The notes below the pieces were generated by a model. It did not search any database, was not told the origin of the DNA, and was given only the letters and a program-made list of their open reading frames with translations. This document shows positions 48,403 through 49,388 of a stretch of 49,388 nt of DNA, piece after piece (position 1 is the stretch's first letter; each line of letters starts with the position of its first letter). A program made the position numbers and the translations under genes. This DNA is from Bacillota bacterium (GTDB taxonomy: Bacteria > Bacillota > Bacilli > Paenibacillales > Paenibacillaceae): contig JAEWPC010000082.1 of NCBI GenBank assembly GCA_023460795.1, forward strand, positions 1-49,388. The letters are read 5' to 3'.

Positions 48403-49388
48403 TTATTCGCTGATGGTTACTCTGGTTCCCATCGTGTGTGCATTCATTTGCGGTGCGTAGTAATTCTGCAACGTTGTGATTCCGTTGCTGAAGGTTCCAG
48501 AAGCGTTGCAGATGTAATCGTATTCGAAAACGTATCTTCCTTTCGGCATGTATTCGATATAAAAATTGGTGGAAGCATCCTTGGTGGACTGATAATACCC
48601 CAAACCGTTATTCCACTGGTATCCGGACATCACGTTCAGTGGTTCAAAACCTGCGGCGCGCATGTCTTTCAGATGAATGAATTCCATATTTCTGTCGGTG
48701 TTTAAAATCATTCTCACCGTCACTTTATCGCCCACTTTCAAAGGTGAATTTGGTGTTATTTTGATTAATTCCTCACCATTTTCTGTTTTTACTTTTTTGT
48801 ACAATTCTTTGGTGATGGAAATGTAAGATTCGGAAGATTTTATTTTATCCAGATCTTCATAATACTGCCAGAATACACCACCCTGAACTATTCCCGGCCC
48901 GGGTTTGGTAACCGTAACCGTGGCTAAAGAAGGATCAATTCTATTTTCCTTTATACTTTTCTTCACATATCCCGTTGCCTGAGCATCCGCACTCGCTAAT
49001 GGCTTTCCACCCCAAACAATGGTGGTTTTATCCGATTCCGCCGTAGTCCAGGATTTCCCGGAATTGAGAATCGTAAAAATCACTTCTGCCGTGCTGCGCG
49101 AACTTCCCCAAGAGTTGACTTCCTTTTGGGTAATGAGCCATATTTTTATTTCTTCAATAAAATTCTCATCATTGGGCCGGAGTTTTTGAAACGTTTCCAG
49201 TGCACCCGCATGATTGACAGTTTTGGAAGCATACCAACCCCAATCGTTCAGGTTTTGTTTCCAATAAACACCTTGCGTTTCAGTTTGCGTAGAAGTTTCC
49301 TTCAAATACGTCAGTAATTTATTGGAAAGGTTCGTGAGTTGATAATCTTGGAATAATTTAGCTGCACGATGAAGACCGAAGAAAGTGA
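48403..49388 (-). CDS. Alpha-2-macroglobulin family protein, C-terminal part (host)
   Basis: Minus strand, open through the right edge of the window; about 328 residues of the C-terminus are visible. The part matches bacterial alpha-2-macroglobulins of Bacteroidetes: YWKQNLNDWGWYASKTVNHA, WLITQKEVNSWGSSRSTAEV (alpha/alpha toroid region), GGVFWQYYEDLDKI and a final receptor-binding-like beta domain, DRNMEFIHLKDMRAAGFEPL with KGRYVFEYDYICNASGTFSN. These envelope proteins trap proteases or guard the periplasm. It lies outside the prophage; the stop is TAA at 48403-48405. Confidence 0.85.
   Translation of the reverse strand, partial: TFFGLHRAAKLFQDYQLTNLSNKLLTYLKETSTQTETQGVYWKQNLNDWGWYASKTVNHAGALETFQKLRPNDENFIEEIKIWLITQKEVNSWGSSRSTAEVIFTILNSGKSWTTAESDKTTIVWGGKPLASADAQATGYVKKSIKENRIDPSLATVTVTKPGPGIVQGGVFWQYYEDLDKIKSSESYISITKELYKKVKTENGEELIKITPNSPLKVGDKVTVRMILNTDRNMEFIHLKDMRAAGFEPLNVMSGYQWNNGLGYYQSTKDASTNFYIEYMPKGRYVFEYDYICNASGTFSNGITTLQNYYAPQMNAHTMGTRVTISE

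Overview
The window holds a complete, apparently intact temperate siphophage-like prophage of about 48 kb, with short pieces of host chromosome at both ends. AT-rich sequence, promoters of the Bacteroidetes type (TTTG, 19-21 bp, TAnnTTTG), and families such as DUF4468, DUF3853, DUF3127, DUF6291 and a DUF4942-type methyltransferase point to a flavobacterium, most likely of the Chryseobacterium/Kaistella group; the genus is an inference. The host flanks are the 3' end of an MscS-like channel gene (left), and a tRNA-Arg(CCG) plus the 3' part of an alpha-2-macroglobulin-like gene (right). The phage integrated into the 3' end of the tRNA-Arg gene: an identical 18-bp core lies at 275-292 (attL) and 48255-48272 (attR), so the excised genome would be about 47,980 bp.

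Layout. 394-4092 (leftward): integrase, a small HTH protein, a secreted DUF4468 protein, two small genes and the CI-like S24 repressor. 4093-4289: divergent control region with operator-like palindromes and two well-spaced promoters. 4290-14365 (rightward early genes): HTH regulators, SbcC/Rad50-like ATPase, Bet/RecT annealing protein, MBL-fold hydrolase, DUF6291 protein, DnaB helicase, DnaA-C-like protein, OB-fold DUF3127 protein, YopX and VRR-NUC. 14419-22975 (packaging and head): ParB-like/DUF4417 protein, metalloprotease-like protein, phage tRNA-Trp within a structured non-coding region, TerS, TerL, portal, a gp10-like protein and MuF. 22965-27609 (leftward island inside the structural operon): SprT-like protease, a second tyrosine recombinase, three small genes separated by hairpin sites, and a DNA methyltransferase. 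27763-44438 (rightward): scaffold, decoration and capsid proteins, connectors, tail tube, chaperones, tape measure, Dit, Tal-like protein and fibre. 44505-46666: lysis genes. 46880-48053: two accessory genes before attR.

The most interesting part is 24.78-25.97 kb. Two single-ORF units, 25059-25460 and 25541-25877, are each bounded by matching inverted core sequences (GTTACCTGC/GCAGGTAAC and GTTATATGAG/CTCATATAAC) and separated by long imperfect hairpins that begin after AAC and end before GTTA. This is the signature expected of integron gene cassettes and attC sites. The neighbouring XerD-like recombinase reads away from them but seems to lack the IntI-specific insertion. This looks like an integron-like cassette array inside a prophage.

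Other notable points: a 16-bp element at exactly the same distance (53 bp) from the -7 boxes of both late promoters; a lysis ORF combining a holin-like domain with a complete u-spanin architecture, which could be made alone from an internal start; three phage proteins sharing an MGKSSG N-terminus; a diverged second copy of the portal gene 3' end marking a recombination junction; and a repeated structured element around the phage tRNA-Trp, just ahead of terS.
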